NCBI GenBank assembly: GCA_029851415.1
Contig: CM056742.1
Span: 156,927,121 to 156,991,120, forward strand
From: Eretmocerus hayati
Lineage: Eukaryota; Arthropoda; Insecta; Hymenoptera; Aphelinidae
DNA length: 64,000 nt
Direction of reading: 5' to 3'
In this document: piece after piece, positions 22,465-35,721 of the stretch
Position numbering within the stretch: the first letter of the stretch is position 1
Layout: each line of letters begins with the position of its first letter
Notes under the pieces: generated by a model
What the model was told of the DNA's origin: nothing
Database searches by the model: none
Seen by the model: only the letters and a program-made list of their open reading frames with translations
Translations under genes and position numbers: made by a program

Positions 22465-22745
22465 GGGTGTGTCCACGAATGATGCATATGCAATTATGCA
22501 TGCATATGCAGTGCGCAGTGCACGTATGCACTGTACATGTACACATGTGCAGCTCATCAGATTTGAGTAGAAATTGAAGGGCTCACATCAGAGAATTTCT
22601 GATTTGGATTGGTTTGGGTCTTACCTCCGTCTAACCGTCTGATCCAGATGAGCAGAATTCGATGAGTCCCGTCTAGTTTTGGCTAAAAATTGATGAGCTG
22701 CACATGTGCAGTGTGCACTGCATATGCATATTTGTGGACGCACCC
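22465..22745. mobile_element. 281-bp MITE with TAA target duplication, PIF/Harbinger-like
   Basis: Ends GGGTGTGTCCACGAATGATG (left) and, on the other strand at the right, GGGTGCGTCCACAAATATGC, flanked by TAA at 22462-22464 and 22746-22748. Inner segments TGCAGTGCGCAGTGCAC and ACATGTGCAGCTCATCA are mirrored. TAA/TTA duplications and G-rich ends fit PIF/Harbinger non-autonomous elements. Confidence 0.85.
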
Positions 22746-22748
22746 TAA

Positions 22749-25700
22749 TATGGTAAGACGTTATTTTAGTTTTTATCATAAAAACCGCCGGTAAGATAAT
22801 CATACCAAAGGCTTGATCCATGTTGAATAATGCCATTCTCTTACCATGAAATGAAGAATCTTGTAGTACAGTATAAGAAAATTACAAAATGTAAGATGGC
22901 TAGTTCCTTGAAGAGTACACTACCTACTCTAGTAATCGTAGCTCGACTCGGATGACTTCTTGAGTCTGCGTCTCGTCCTACAGTGTAAGAAGTACGTATA
23001 CAAATGTCAACGCAATGTATACGTTTAAGAAACTCCAGTTGTCGCTTTGAAATATCACTGACTATACCTTAACCTTATATACCTACTGTGTTTTATCTAC
23101 GCAAAGCTATAGAAACTTTCTCACGGACTCTAGTTCAACACTTCAACATTATACAGCATCAGAGTGTCGCGTTGCCTCTTTCTTGAATTTTAATTAACTC
23201 GTCCTCCTCACCGTCTTTTACTGTGCATTATCGCAAACATTACAAGATTTGCGAAACCATTGCGTAGGTAAATGCGATAATAGAGTTTGTTCTTGGAAAA
23301 CGTCGTTTGATCATAATTCTGTGAAGGGAATTTAAATATTTACCGCGGTGAAATGTACGGTGATACCCCGTCAAAGTGATGTCAGTGTGTACATCTCTAT
23401 TTACATTTCTCCTTATTTGCAAAATAAAATGGAAATCTTCAAGAAACTAGCGTTTCATTTCGATTAATGCATTATGGAGAGTTCATGTAAAAGTTTTGCA
23501 AAAATGACGAGGTATACTCTGGAGAGTGCTTGGAATACTCAGGAAACGATTCAATGAGTTGCGTAGAAAATTTTTTTGCATAGTTCAAATCTGAAGAGGA
23601 TTGTACTCATTATTCCTTGCCGTGTTGAACATTATGGTATTTTTCGTTTGGCCTGCGAAAATACGTTAATAATATTAAGTCCTTGCTGACACTTATGTAT
23701 TTATTTCATCAATTTATTCGCTATTCTTGAATTTGTTGCATAGGTATTCAATCTCACTTTTGGACTTGATAACTGCCAGCCTATGCGCGTATCAGAGAGG
23801 GTAAATTTGAATGAATTATTTGACTAAGCGTTATCTCGCAGTAAACGACAGATATTTGTTGGTTTTTAGAACGTACAGACTCCAAACTCAACTTTTCGAA
23901 ATTCAGGATGAGGTTTCTCATGATTTTGGTTCGAAGTCAATCACTAATGACTGACAATTCTTCATTACAATTATTATTTCAGAATTCAAATTTGAAATTG
24001 AATACGGAATACTATCAATAACCAAAATCGACCCGATTTTCTAGTCACCAAATGACATATACGGCTCACTAAACTCGATAAACAATACGAATACCAGCTT
24101 CCCCAGACTTGCCAAAAGAAAAAAAAAACAAAATTCCAGCACCCTTGTGGTATACAAATTCCACACGCTCCAAACAGCCAGATGCTCACGCTCCAATGCG
24201 TTCCTACGTACATACCTAGCTACCCCTATATATTCCACGTTTCTATTCTGTATAGACTGGTGGTGCATGGAATCGACGTTGCACATGACAAATTGTTCAT
24301 ACGTATATATATGGATAAGATCTATATCATCATCTGGGTCTCTGATACCGGAAACAAAGCTTACCTTAATCGAGACGACGATAACGTCTCTCTATGTGTG
24401 TGTGTTCAGGGCGTAACCAGGATTCACCATATACGCCTCTTGATTCTGGATGCCTTCTGGAGAACAATACGAATATCTGATACTCACCTATTATACATCT
24501 CCTACCGTCTTGATTCGTGACGTATGCCAATATATAGATGTGTATATATGGAGGTTTCCATACATATGATATCAGTGAGACATTGAGATCAGGTATAGAA
24601 TGTGGTATATGTATAATACTATTACGTGGTTTTAGATATTTGTCCCTGTAGAGACGTTTGCCGATCGGTATAGCAGCAGAAACTCGTCGTCGTCGTCGTC
24701 GACGTCGTCGTTTGTATTTGAAAGTTATGGATGAAATTCTCTACTCGGTGCTCGAGCTTACGATTCCTTCGGGACACTCACATATATATTATATAGTATA
24801 TATACAATGTGAAGTTAACCATCCGTGATGCTATTACCTTTATATACTCGAGGTCGGTTTTGTACTTGCAAGCTGCGTACTTATACTATCTCTCGTATTA
24901 TCCTTCACTTCTTGAGCAAATTTTTTCGATTCACTTTGTCATTCCCATCATTTCAAAAAAAAATAATGTCATATTTTTCTTATGTGATCTGGGTATGTTC
25001 TCAATGCATCCTTCAGACTTCCTATGATTGCTCTTTCTATATATACACATGTTGAATGTTTGTTAGTATTGGTAATCGAGTGTAACTGTACGCGTGTTTA
25101 ACGACGCAAAAAGTAATACACAACTGGTAGATGTATGAAGTTCACGCACGAATACGTTTAATAGACATTGTACAACATATTTGATCGGTTCACTGTCTAT
25201 CTATCTATCTCTTTGGCTGACCACGTGAATATCGTTTGGTCAATCGAGTAAACTCGCATACATACATATAGAGTCTCGTATACGGCGGACACTGAACTGC
25301 GGACACTGATGTTTTGAGAAGTATAACGATTTCTATTGGTGTGCTTAATGAGGCTTTCTCGTTCTACGACTATATACATAGTGTGTGTAAATAGGTCGAT
25401 AAACGATAGATCGCATACTGTAATATGCAAATTTTCGGTCATTCAAGTTTCCCACAATGAGCCATTTTAAGAATTTCTTTTGAATCTTCAATTGATTCGA
25501 TTTAGTTAGTCGCTCGCTGATATACAATCGATGATTCATCATTGGCGTATCGATCAACTTGAAATTTTAAGAGGAACAAATGTCGATACCGAGATTTTAA
25601 ATCTTCCACTCGACGAGCGATGGTTTCATTATATATATATTTTTTCTCATCAGGCTATTTTTAAATTTTTCAGATACTTACGAATTAAGAGCTCAATAAA

Positions 25701-26366
25701 TTGAGATATGGCTATCGCGGATATTGCGACAGAGACATAATTAAGCCACGCATTTTTCCAGTGATCGATTTGGCTCTTATGTAAACTCGTCTCGATCTTT
25801 AGAATTTATTGAGTGTCTCAACAAATTTGTTTGAGATATCATTCCCAAAAATTATGTCTGCTTTTAAGTTAACATTCTCCTGAAGAATTTGCGTTTTCTT
25901 ATCGATTACAAAGATTTTCTTGATAGGGAATTGACATGATTTCGGAATTTTTTTTTTTTGGGAACATATGACAAAATTGCTGTAGGAAAAAAATTTTGAG
26001 AGTTTTTCTGGTGCTTCTATGATTTTTGAATCATCATTGAAGTTTTGAACATCTGAATTGGCGACTCTCAATATGGCGGTGTCTGCACATGAATGCCGTG
26101 ATCTAACAACTGTTTAGCAGTGATTTTTGATACAATATTCTCATCTCAACAGCACATGCATGCTTATTTATCAAAACAACCCGTCATTCGGAATGTAAAG
26201 AGCGCAGGTCTGCTTCAGAATGATCATGGGAAAAAAAGTTTTATATTACGTGGCGAGATTCGTGTGCAGTTTCTACCATATCGAATCGCACCAATTCAAA
26301 CTTTCGCAAACTTTGAATTTTAGTTGCAATCATTATTACCGTGGAAAATTTCCAAATTTCCCAAAA
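22749..26366. other. AT-rich stretch without a recognised gene
   Basis: It contains the (TCG)n run at 24684-24710 and short TATC and TA runs. The minus-strand frame at 25799-26071 is open but starts without an ATG and is not recognised. No mobile element was identified. Confidence 0.5.
24684..24710. repeat. (TCG)n microsatellite
   Basis: TCG/ACG trinucleotide run interrupted once by GAC. Confidence 0.9.
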
Positions 26367-26707
26367 ATGTATCATTCATTCATCAGTTTCCTATTGATCA
26401 ATTTCTCAATATTTAGTTTTCCCATAGCCATAACGATCAACAGTATAGAAAATAAAACAACAATTCACAAAGGTTTGAAGGATTACATCAGCCAATGAGG
26501 AATCAATTCATCCATCGCGACACAAACAAGCGATCATCATTAGATGTAGCTTCAACGATCAATGAAAAGCTCGCGCACGTAATGGATATAATGGAAGAAT
26601 TGAGTAAAATCAACTGGAGCGAGAAATTGATAAATGATGAAACGTTAAATTTCTGGGAAAACTTTCCATTGAGTAAATTACCTTTTCGTGTCGTCCATCG
26701 TCGGTGA
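26367..26707 (+). CDS. Possible two-exon gene for a small secreted protein
   Basis: An ATG at 26367 opens a frame starting MYHSFISFLLINFSIFSFPI, a good signal-peptide shape: a hydrophobic core followed by small and polar residues. Unspliced it stops at 26498. A GT at 26473 and an AG at 26542-26543 would remove 71 bases and join, in phase, to a second frame containing INEKLAHVMDIMEELSKINW and ending at TGA 26705-26707. The predicted product is 89 residues, cysteine-free after the signal, with one amphipathic helix and a basic C-terminus. The donor (G/GTTTGA) is weak and the acceptor has little pyrimidine tract, so the gene could be false. No family is recognised. Confidence 0.3.
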
Positions 26708-27550
26708 ACTATTGAACTATTCTAATTCGATTACGGCTACTATACTCTCCCTCACACCCTTCTCTCAATTTTTTTTTGCTTCCATTCTCTATCCCTTCTT
26801 TCTCTTTATCCTATACATTTTCCGAACCAAGGCAAAAATGTCCAATGGAATGAAATACTTCCGGGAAAGGAGTCGCATCGCATTCTGCATTCGATTTTTC
26901 CATTCCAATCGGTGAACGCACATATACGCCACGTTTATACATATAGCGCATACCATGTTTGTCCGGGCGCGTATAAAGCGCGGGAAATTCAAAATGAGCC
27001 AAGCGTATACATAGAGTATATGAAACTATCTCTCGTCCTGCCATCTCGACAATATCCATATCGTAACTCTATAAATGCATTGTAGTATACTAGTACACAA
27101 CACACAGGGATATGGGAAAGAGGCCCTAAAATCTCGGTCAAGCGTATAGTAGTAGTAGTAGTATATAGCCATCTCGTATCACGATCAACTTCCCTTATGT
27201 ATTCGTCGAATCTGTGAGCGCATAAAATTACGAACACGATGCGTTTCCCTCGTTTCCTCCTTTATACAATGCGTATGTATACCATCACACGGATCAAACA
27301 ATTTTCCAATCCCTCGGATCGTATATATGTACATATGTTTCTATAGTATCGCTCGTATACAGACATACACATACGCGAGCCGCATCGTTTACTTTTGGTG
27401 GACCTTTTGGAAACAATGAGCTTGCGATATATACACATTCCGCTATAATACATCTCGACGAAGCTATAACAGTGTAACGACGCACATTTTCCTCGCATAC
27501 TTAAACTGTATATCGAAATGCTTCGGTATAACTTGGCATCCTCTTGCACA
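26708..27550. other. No gene recognised; TAG repeat
   Basis: AT-rich sequence with a short (TAG)n run at 27146-27163. Nothing else is supportable. Confidence 0.5.
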
Positions 27551-27552
27551 TA

Positions 27553-28746
27553 TGAGGGTTTCCATGGAACTTCTAACTAATGACCCTCCGAGAAAGAAAA
27601 AAAATTTTTCCATCGCACACGTTTGAAATGGGTTTTATGTGATTCTAAGACCTCGAAAACATGTTGAAAAAGTGGTGCCACTCTCTTCCAAGCCAAGGTA
27701 TCTGGTTCAGAACTACAAGTACGGAATTCCACTCTTGAAACATTTGTGAATCAACTCCAATCGAGTAGATTCGATTCAAAACATTGTCTAGACGATTGAT
27801 AGGGATTATATTTCGCCTGACTTGACTTTAAGATGAATTCTATCATTAATTTTTCCAAAATTTGATGTAAATTTCCAAAATCGAGTCACGACTTATGAGT
27901 CTCATTTCAATCTCTAGAGTATACTGTGGTGATATTTTGTTCATATTTTAGCCCTATACTGTGTAAAAATCAAAAAATTCGCGATACAATCACATTTAGA
28001 AGCTTATTCAGCTTACCATCGAGATTCAAATATTTCTCCTCAGCTTCTCACAGAAATACCGATCGACAATTGCAACTCAGAACAGTGCGGTTATATCCCT
28101 TTTGCGATGAAGAAAAAAGAGCACAACATTCCAATCCTGTGCTTTACGTTTCCTGAGTATGCCATCAAAAAATGACCGTTTTCAAAGCCAGTGGCGCGAT
28201 AACTTTATGAGCTTTGGAGCTTTATAAAATTTGTCCGGATCAACGCACACTCGCAAACCAAACGGGATTTGATTCGTCTTCTTTTTCACTTCGAAAACCC
28301 ATTGCTAAATTCTCCGTTTCGCACGAGGTATTGCATCATTTTCGTAAACAATAGCCAGAGAAAGTTTTCCCACAAAACTCGGTAACATCGATGAATGAGA
28401 GCTAATATCATAGCCAAATCAGCGCACACCTCTGAATAGAAGATTTTCTCAAAATATAAGATCAGTAGATGGAAATATCATTCCACCGAAGTAGTTGAGG
28501 CATAGGTATTTTAGTTACAGCCTTATCAATTCAAAAAATCGCGTTGGTACGTTTGTAAACTACCCAAAAGTCATCTTTTGCGGTCTTCTGTTGACCAATC
28601 AGGATGCGTTTCAATAAGAAAGAATGTGGGCCATATTGAATGATGCCAAATACTATACAATGCCAGTCCTGCACAATCCCAATAGTTCAGAATACTCCAG
28701 GAACATTGCAGTAAAACAAAAGTCAAAAGTTCCGTGGAAACTCTCA
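27553..28746. mobile_element. 1.2-kb element with TGAGGGTTTCC ends, copy A
   Basis: The left end TGAGGGTTTCCATGGAAC is mirrored at the right (GTTCCGTGGAAACTCTCA), with TA on both sides. A second copy at 56091-57496 matches it along the whole body. It has no long open frame; short frames are interrupted. It is a non-autonomous DNA element, and the TA flank suggests a Tc1/mariner-like origin. Confidence 0.8.
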
Positions 28747-28838
28747 TATATGCAGGATGTAACATGTGCTTGTGTATAGATGACTAGAGTGAAATTTAGC
28801 GAGGGTAGAAGGTTATGGAATCGGTATATATCTGTTGC

Positions 28839-29678
28839 AAGGTAAGTGTACCCAACTTGCCTCTGTACCCAACTTGCCCCCATATGCCGATCTCAGGAAT
28901 GGGCGCTCGTTGACCTTCCCGCAATTTTTTTTTTACGTTTGTTATGTTAAAATATGAGAAAATACGTAGTTTTCATCGACCCCGGATCATTTCTGCTCTC
29001 TCCAGAAAATATAAAGTGAGTTTTTCATTTTTCGTGTTTGCACGGCTAAGAAATCACCGAGGATGTCGCGTTCACTAAAACCAGTGCCAATTTATTTTTA
29101 TTCGACCAATCTTGACGTACCTTATTGCATTCGATTCCTTGTCTCAAGACCTTCAAAATCCGCTCTTCAGGGTTGCAGAACTCTGATTTGGAGCGATTTT
29201 ATGTACAAAACACGAAGACGGTTTGAGAATCAAGAAGGCCGACATCGGAGTGTACCCAACATGCCCCCATATGGTTATCTCGGAAAGGCGTGCAGTATGG
29301 CTTTTTTTGCCACTCAGAACGTGTTTATTACGTCAAAATAGGTCGGAAACAGTGTTTTGGGCCAACTAAAAGCTACAAATGCCGCTGCACGGTGATCAAA
29401 ACGGATCAAAGCCATTTTTCGCATTTCATCGCCGATTTACATTGTTTCAAATGATGGGGGCAAGTTGGGTACACACTTTTGTAAACTCTCAAAAATCACC
29501 TTTTGGGAGAATTCTAACAGCTCGGCTCCACTATATCCAAATCGGACGTATCTTAGCTCATTTCAAAGGTCTTGAGATAAGCTTTAAAATGAGTTAAGGT
29601 ACGTTGGAAAATATGGAGATGGGCCAAAGTTATTAAGAAAATGGCTTAATGGGGGCAAGTTGGGTACACTTACCTTAT
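28839..29678. mobile_element. 840-bp inverted-repeat element (GTGTACCCAACTTGCC family), copy 2
   Basis: Similar to 8293-9113 from end to end. The right end GGGGGCAAGTTGGGTACACT continues into TACCTTAT, the mirror of ATAAGGTA at copy 1's left end. The left end carries an extra duplicated GTACCCAACTTGCC (28848 and 28865). It lies only about 90 bases beyond copy A of the TGAGGG element. Confidence 0.8.
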
Positions 29679-29699
29679 GTTATAATATACACTAGAACT

Positions 29700-30030
29700 C
29701 TAAAACGCGCGCGTTGCGCGCGGATGGTTACGATGACTCAAAATTCTGGAAATTATAGCAAAAGCTAATGTGTTGAAATAAAATTATGCAGGTATATATG
29801 GTACCAGGAAGAAGCAAATATAATAATATAGTATCAAAATATGAAACGAAGAAGTTGTTTATCCATGTTTATCTATCTAACATGCCTCGAAATCCAAATT
29901 TATGAATTGCTGATCCGAAAATTCACGACTGTCTAAGGGATTCTTCGAATATTCTCAAGAAACTATTCGATTTACGAAGTGCGCGCGCTGCGCGCGCATG
30001 GTTCAACCACCCGTATGGCGCGGAGTCAAA
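29700..30030. repeat. Two CpG-rich mini-hairpins in a short repeat
   Basis: CGCGCGCGTTGCGCGCGGATGG at 29705-29726 and GCGCGCGCTGCGCGCGCATGG at 29981-30001 are each a perfect CG-alternating stem. Each is followed by GGTT and later GACTCAAAA or GAGTCAAAAA. They are probably two copies of one short element in AT-rich surroundings. The type is unknown. Confidence 0.45.
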
Positions 30031-31450
30031 AAACTATCCAGTTTTTATAAAATATCATTGAGGGTGACCATTAAGGAACGAATATCATTTTGAGAACTGG
30101 AGAATTTAGCTCAAATTCGAAGTCAATGATTCAAATTTATGCAACGCTTGTGCAAGAAAATTTCAATTTTCACGTGAAATATGTGGGTTTCCAATTCGAT
30201 TGAGATTTTCAAAGGTTCTTACTTATTTTCTGATGGAAAAATATTTCCCTCGTTCTGCTTCTTCTCCTCCTTCTCCTCTAACTCGGCTATGAAAGAGAAG
30301 GAGGAAATATTTTTCAAGGATATGCACAAAGATCAGCCAATCAGCCTTAGTAAAGCGAGAATTTCTTGAATGCTTCTGCAGAAATCTTTTTAGTCCACAA
30401 ATGAAAAATTTTCGATCGATTATTTGAAATTCAATTGATCATCATTCAGGAGTGAGAAAGTCATTGAACCTCGTATAATTCGAAAAAATACACTATTGAC
30501 GAATAAAAAATTTCTCAATCCATTCGGTCCAATTCAGTGCCATCCACCAACTGAAGAGTTGTTTAATTTGAAGAATTTTATCCACAAATTGAAAACTTTT
30601 TTGAAAACGATGTAAGGATATTCAACATTCACAAAGAGAATTCTAGTTGATCTACCTCAATTACAAAATTTTATATATGCAATTTAAGAATTATGTTGAA
30701 ACATTCATCATTCACGAAAAGAATTCTAGTTAATCTACCCCATCAAAAAACAGTATGGATGCAACTATTAAGTTTGTATGGATCATTTTGAGAATTTAAA
30801 TAAGCGTTCCTGAGATCTTTCCGACCGTTGAAGAAAGATGAAATCAGAAAATAAATCTTCAAATGTTACCATTAACCTCATTATTACACGGGATATCCGA
30901 TATTCCTGTTGTCGGTCAAGCAGCAATCTACTTTTCTATCACTCATTTAGCGAGCGAATCGCCATCCGATTAATTCAAGCAGGTGTAATAAAACCCGATA
31001 TGATGCGCAGGCGCGACGATCACCTGCTCAAAGTTGACAACAAAGCAGACAGAACAGTGCATGAGTTCAGATGGCTGAATACTTTTCTTTCGATAAATTG
31101 GAAATAATCAACAGACATAATAGTTCGGCTATGTAGATCGCATAATCGGATACTTTCAATTATATTGATCTACGTATAGATACATTCAAATAATCCAATC
31201 CAATGTCATTAATTAATCCACAGCACCACACATTGAGACGACTCGTAAAACGCGCGCGAAATCTCGATCAGAATGCCTCGAATCTCGATATCGAAGTTAT
31301 CCATTAATAATATAAGATCTCGCATATAACATTGTATTTGCGAGACCATCGATTTGCGATTAAAACGTGTATTGTGTTTGGTTAAGATGATAGTGTGGTT
31401 TAAACAATTCGGAATCATCAGTGCGTGGATTAGTTTTTGGTATAAATGAA

Positions 31451-31454
<4 letters not shown>
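30031..31454. other. No gene recognised
   Basis: Open frames at 30181-30369 and 30838-31107 lack recognisable domains. Otherwise AT-rich. Confidence 0.45.

Positions 31455-31528
<74 letters not shown>
31455..31528. repeat. (TG)n microsatellite
   Basis: Uninterrupted TG dinucleotides for about 74 bases, followed by two GAGTGAAT units. The long His/Thr minus-strand frame here is an artefact of the repeat. Confidence 0.98.
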
Positions 31529-31530
<2 letters not shown>

Positions 31531-32724
31531 TGAATGAGTGAATGAGTGGCACGAGACGATCGTTTTACGATGCTGAGTGAAGACAATTGAAGCACGCTTT
31601 AAGCACGTTTTAAGGAACGAGCTTCGATTATCATCAGCTGATTGCGATGATTAACTAAATGATATATAGATATAGAACATGGTGATGAGGAAAAGTGAAC
31701 AGAGCAGTTGCGATGATATTATTGACGATTTGAGCCTGGAGTTTGGCACGTGATGACTGGCGTCTATACGCCTGAGAGCAGTGAGCGATTATTGTTGATC
31801 GTATCAATGCCTCGGTAGAATAAAATACTGATCGCGCGATTGGATTCGTTATTGAGAAAATTGAAAAATCGACTATGAATGAGACTAGATTGGAAAGTGA
31901 ACTTTTTTGTGGCCAATTATATCGTCGGGACCTATCGATGGGCCTCAGTTTTCTATTTTTCGATCTTCACCGGCTAGGAATGGTTCGAAAGAATATTTCC
32001 AATGAAAAATTTTCGTGGTGATTCACTTCACCAAAAGTATAAACAATGACTCAGGAAAGATTTTTTCCCTATACAAACATATTTACTACAATACGGAAGT
32101 TTATTTTGTGTCCCGGATCTAATCGCGAAAAACCGGCCTCGTATATAGCGAACTTGGTGAATTCATGTTGACAGAACTTTGATATCAATTTGTGTCTTGA
32201 TCCATGAATTGTTGCTCGTGGTTTAAAAAAATGACGATCTCTCATCAAATTTCAATTAATAACCATAGGTGAAATCCTTCGTTAATTATGATTTACGTAT
32301 TATCTCGATAATTTTCGAAAAGAATGAGCTATTTTGAATAAGACTGTGAATCCTACAATCGAATTGCTGGAATTTGGTCAACGTTCTTGAAAATATTTTC
32401 AATAACATCACTTATTGTTTCCATCTTGTTTTCAAAATATTCGTAGATGAATTGTTGAAAATTTAGCGACATCAGAATGTGATTAATATCAATTTCAAAC
32501 CTAAGACGAAAATATCTGTGTATAAATTTTCTACATATATATTCCAGACGACTATGTGATAAAATCAAATTCTACGCTCAATATATAAATATCCATCTTT
32601 CCTAATTTGTAATTGGCATAATCAGTTCCATTGCATTATTTGTTGATTAATTTTGTGGAGTTACATTTTCTAGGAAATAATTAATACCTCGGCAGAGCTA
32701 AACGTTTCAATATTTCAAACATTT

Positions 32725-33012
32725 TTATTCAATATTTGCACTCTTTCTTGTGTGAAACAAAAATTTTTTGAGGAATGAAAATTTATAAAAGGAGAAATCA
32801 GGACATTCAAGGGCTTCTCTCAGGCTCATTGTATCGAGAAAAAGAATCTTTCCACCACTGAGCGTTTGCCCGATAATATCGCTTTTTGGTCTATAAACCG
32901 ATACCGCACACTCGATACCCTCGATCGCCACTTTCAATGGGCAGCCATAGAAATCTCCACCGCATGCCAATAATACTATACCACTACATAACTGCCACGA
33001 GTCAATTTCACC
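32725..33012 (-). CDS. Coding-like frame (possible exon), unidentified
   Basis: A minus-strand frame is open for 96 codons, between a TGA at 33013-33015 and a TAA before 32725. Its first two thirds use GC-richer codons than the surroundings and read DSWQLCSGIVLLACGGDF, then KVAIEGIECAVSVYRPKSD and GQTLSGGKILFLDTMSL. The mix of Cys, Gly and charged residues looks like real protein. The last third becomes AT-rich and phenylalanine-rich and may already be intron. There is no ATG upstream, so it would be an internal or terminal exon. The first 16 residues could also be the end of a membrane or signal segment. No family is recognised. Confidence 0.35.
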   Translation of the reverse strand, partial: GEIDSWQLCSGIVLLACGGDFYGCPLKVAIEGIECAVSVYRPKSDIIGQTLSGGKILFLDTMSLREALECPDFSFYKFSFLKKFLFHTRKSANIE

Positions 33013-35585
33013 TCATACAATTCTTGATTTCTTTCTTCCCTCCTGCCGTATATATATCGTACACCTCACTGTATTCCACAGACAACTAGATTCAACCTAT
33101 TAATGACCAGTAAGATCATTTTTCCAAATTTTTAAACGTCTGTCCAAATTAAAAAATTCCAACACGTCTAAAACATCACAAAATACGCGTACTGAAAATT
33201 CACAAGAAAGCCTCTATCTCTATCTTCCATAATGCAAACAGCTTCAAAGTTAATGACCTTACCACAGAAATTCAAAGTTTTCCCGAGAAGTAAATTTAAG
33301 CTAATAGCCATTGGTAGTTCGAACCGCAAAAGTCACCACCATCAACCAATTTTATACCCTTACAAATAGTATACACATATACACACGGACACACATACAT
33401 CGAGATAGAAAAACACAAGAAAATTAGCACTGGCATCCACAGAAATACAGAAGGAGAAATAGGTAAAGTGAGAGAAAACGCGAAACAAAGGCAATTGGAG
33501 GTGGTGGTCGCATCGACGGTGACGGTCGTGGCAAGCGATAATAGCCAGACCCTCGTATATACACTATATAGTACAAAGATTTTGCGGACACTGAAAAAGC
33601 TCTTTCAAAGCTTTTGCGGCATACTATAGTACTTTGCTGATTTAAGCCTCTCGAAAAATAATGCCTGCAGAAAGCAGAACTTCCCATCTACTTCTCTTAT
33701 ACATATATACCAAATACCGTTTATTTTCCATATAAATAAGGAAAAGTCGGTGCGAAAAAGGGTATAAATCTCTTTATCGGGTTGACTCTCGTAGTGTTCT
33801 GTAGGTACCATTTTCACACCTCCAAATGTCATGGCTGGAGTAAAGGCTAATGTAAAAAAAGCTCGAGCTAATTTTGCGGTGGAAAAACATGGATCGAGAA
33901 ATAAAGGGTAAAACTTGGCTATACTGGGAAAAATAAACATTTTACTGGGCTGTTTCATCGGTATAGTATGTATCGCGTGTAGATATGTGTTTGTGTGGAA
34001 AAAGTAGTCAGAGTGGAAGTGTGTGAGAGAGGCTCTTTTTTTAGTCTTTGTATGAAAGCTTTGCGGTTTTTTGACGATGAAAAAAGAGGCGAACGATTCG
34101 TAGTGTATATTTTCACGCGATAACCTTTAGGAAGGGTTAGGGAAGGGGGAGGGTGGGATATGAGATATGGATGAACTATATTTTGGATGACAACGACAAG
34201 CCGCAGGGTTATGAATTATACGAACTCGCGAAATCGCGTATACATACATACGTACCTGCCAAAACTCAATCTCATCTTGTCGTTTCAAAAGTCTATAACT
34301 CCTTTGTAGTTATACTGTGTTGCGAAGATAGTTGATATTTTAGGCATCAGGAAAAAGTACATCAAAAGTCAATATATACTACACGTCAATTTTTATCACA
34401 CGCTTGTGGTACAGGCATCTATACCTGCAAATCCTGATGAAAAAAAATGTCAAAAGGGTTACAGATAGAAAAGTTTACATCACGACATGATGAAAAATTG
34501 AAAACTCGAACGTTTTGGACAGAATTTCGTGTAGTCGCTTAGTTTTACAAGAATTTAAAAGGATGAATATCGTTCACTAGAGAAAGATTTATATACATTT
34601 TTGTAAAGAGCCCTCGCTTATATGTATCGTCAAACAAATTAGTCAAAGCGGATATTTTAGGTATAACAAGTAGTGAGATTACAATATAACTCTGACACTT
34701 ATATGGGTATCTTCGTGCAGTCCCTGTGTAGAGAATTAACTTTTTAAGAGCGAAGGGTGTAGGGTGTAGGTGTTATACACAAAGGGTGTAAAAGTCGCAA
34801 TACGAGCGTTCCTTTATCCATAGCAGCGTTTGGTGTATTTCTGATGAAAAAGGGACGAACAGATAATAAAATACGAGAAAACGGCGATGAGCGACGAAAT
34901 TGAATGCTTCTTCTTACTTTCTGTATCCTTTAATATCGGATTTTACGATTTTTTGATGTCTGTCGCACGTTCTTTTTCTATTCACCTTTATTGTACATCA
35001 CTTTATAACGATCAATCCGAGTAGTAGTCGATCAGGCGCGAACTTTACCCTTGTCATGCAAATACACTTCTTTTTTTTTATCGGTTCAAAACACAGTATA
35101 TGTGTAAAAATAGAGTTTGATATACTGGCTCGAGGCAAAGTGGATGAGAATTCATGGATTTATTACTCGGTATGTACAAGTATGCGGGCAATTTCTGCAA
35201 TAGTGGTAATTTTCATTTTCTGTACAGTAGGTTATGTATGTAGTGCATGTATAGTATAAGGAAAATTGAGAAAAAGTTTTTCATCTCACCGAGTGCAGCA
35301 ATGGAAAAACCAACCATCGGTGTCTGTTAATTGAAATCTAGTCGATTTATACAATTGCTCAGGCAAGAGATCTTGGTATATTAAGCCAATTGTGGCAATG
35401 TTCGACAAATTTAGAGCCTTAATCAGAGTACGAGAAGAGTTTTAATCCGTACGATTGATAATTTTTTTTTCTTTTCTCATCTGCACCTGCTACACTTGTA
35501 TGTTTCGTCGGATAATACCCATATACCATCACCAATTGTTTTGCAACGGATCTCGACAATTTTTACCGAATCACTCGAGAATGGG

Positions 35586-35721
<136 letters not shown>

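Noticed and set aside
31209..31595. 128-codon His/Thr-rich frame
   Set aside because: It comes from the (TG)n microsatellite.
33605..33958. 117-codon minus-strand frame
   Set aside because: Long for the region but without recognisable motifs, with AT-driven Phe/Lys content; kept only as a note.
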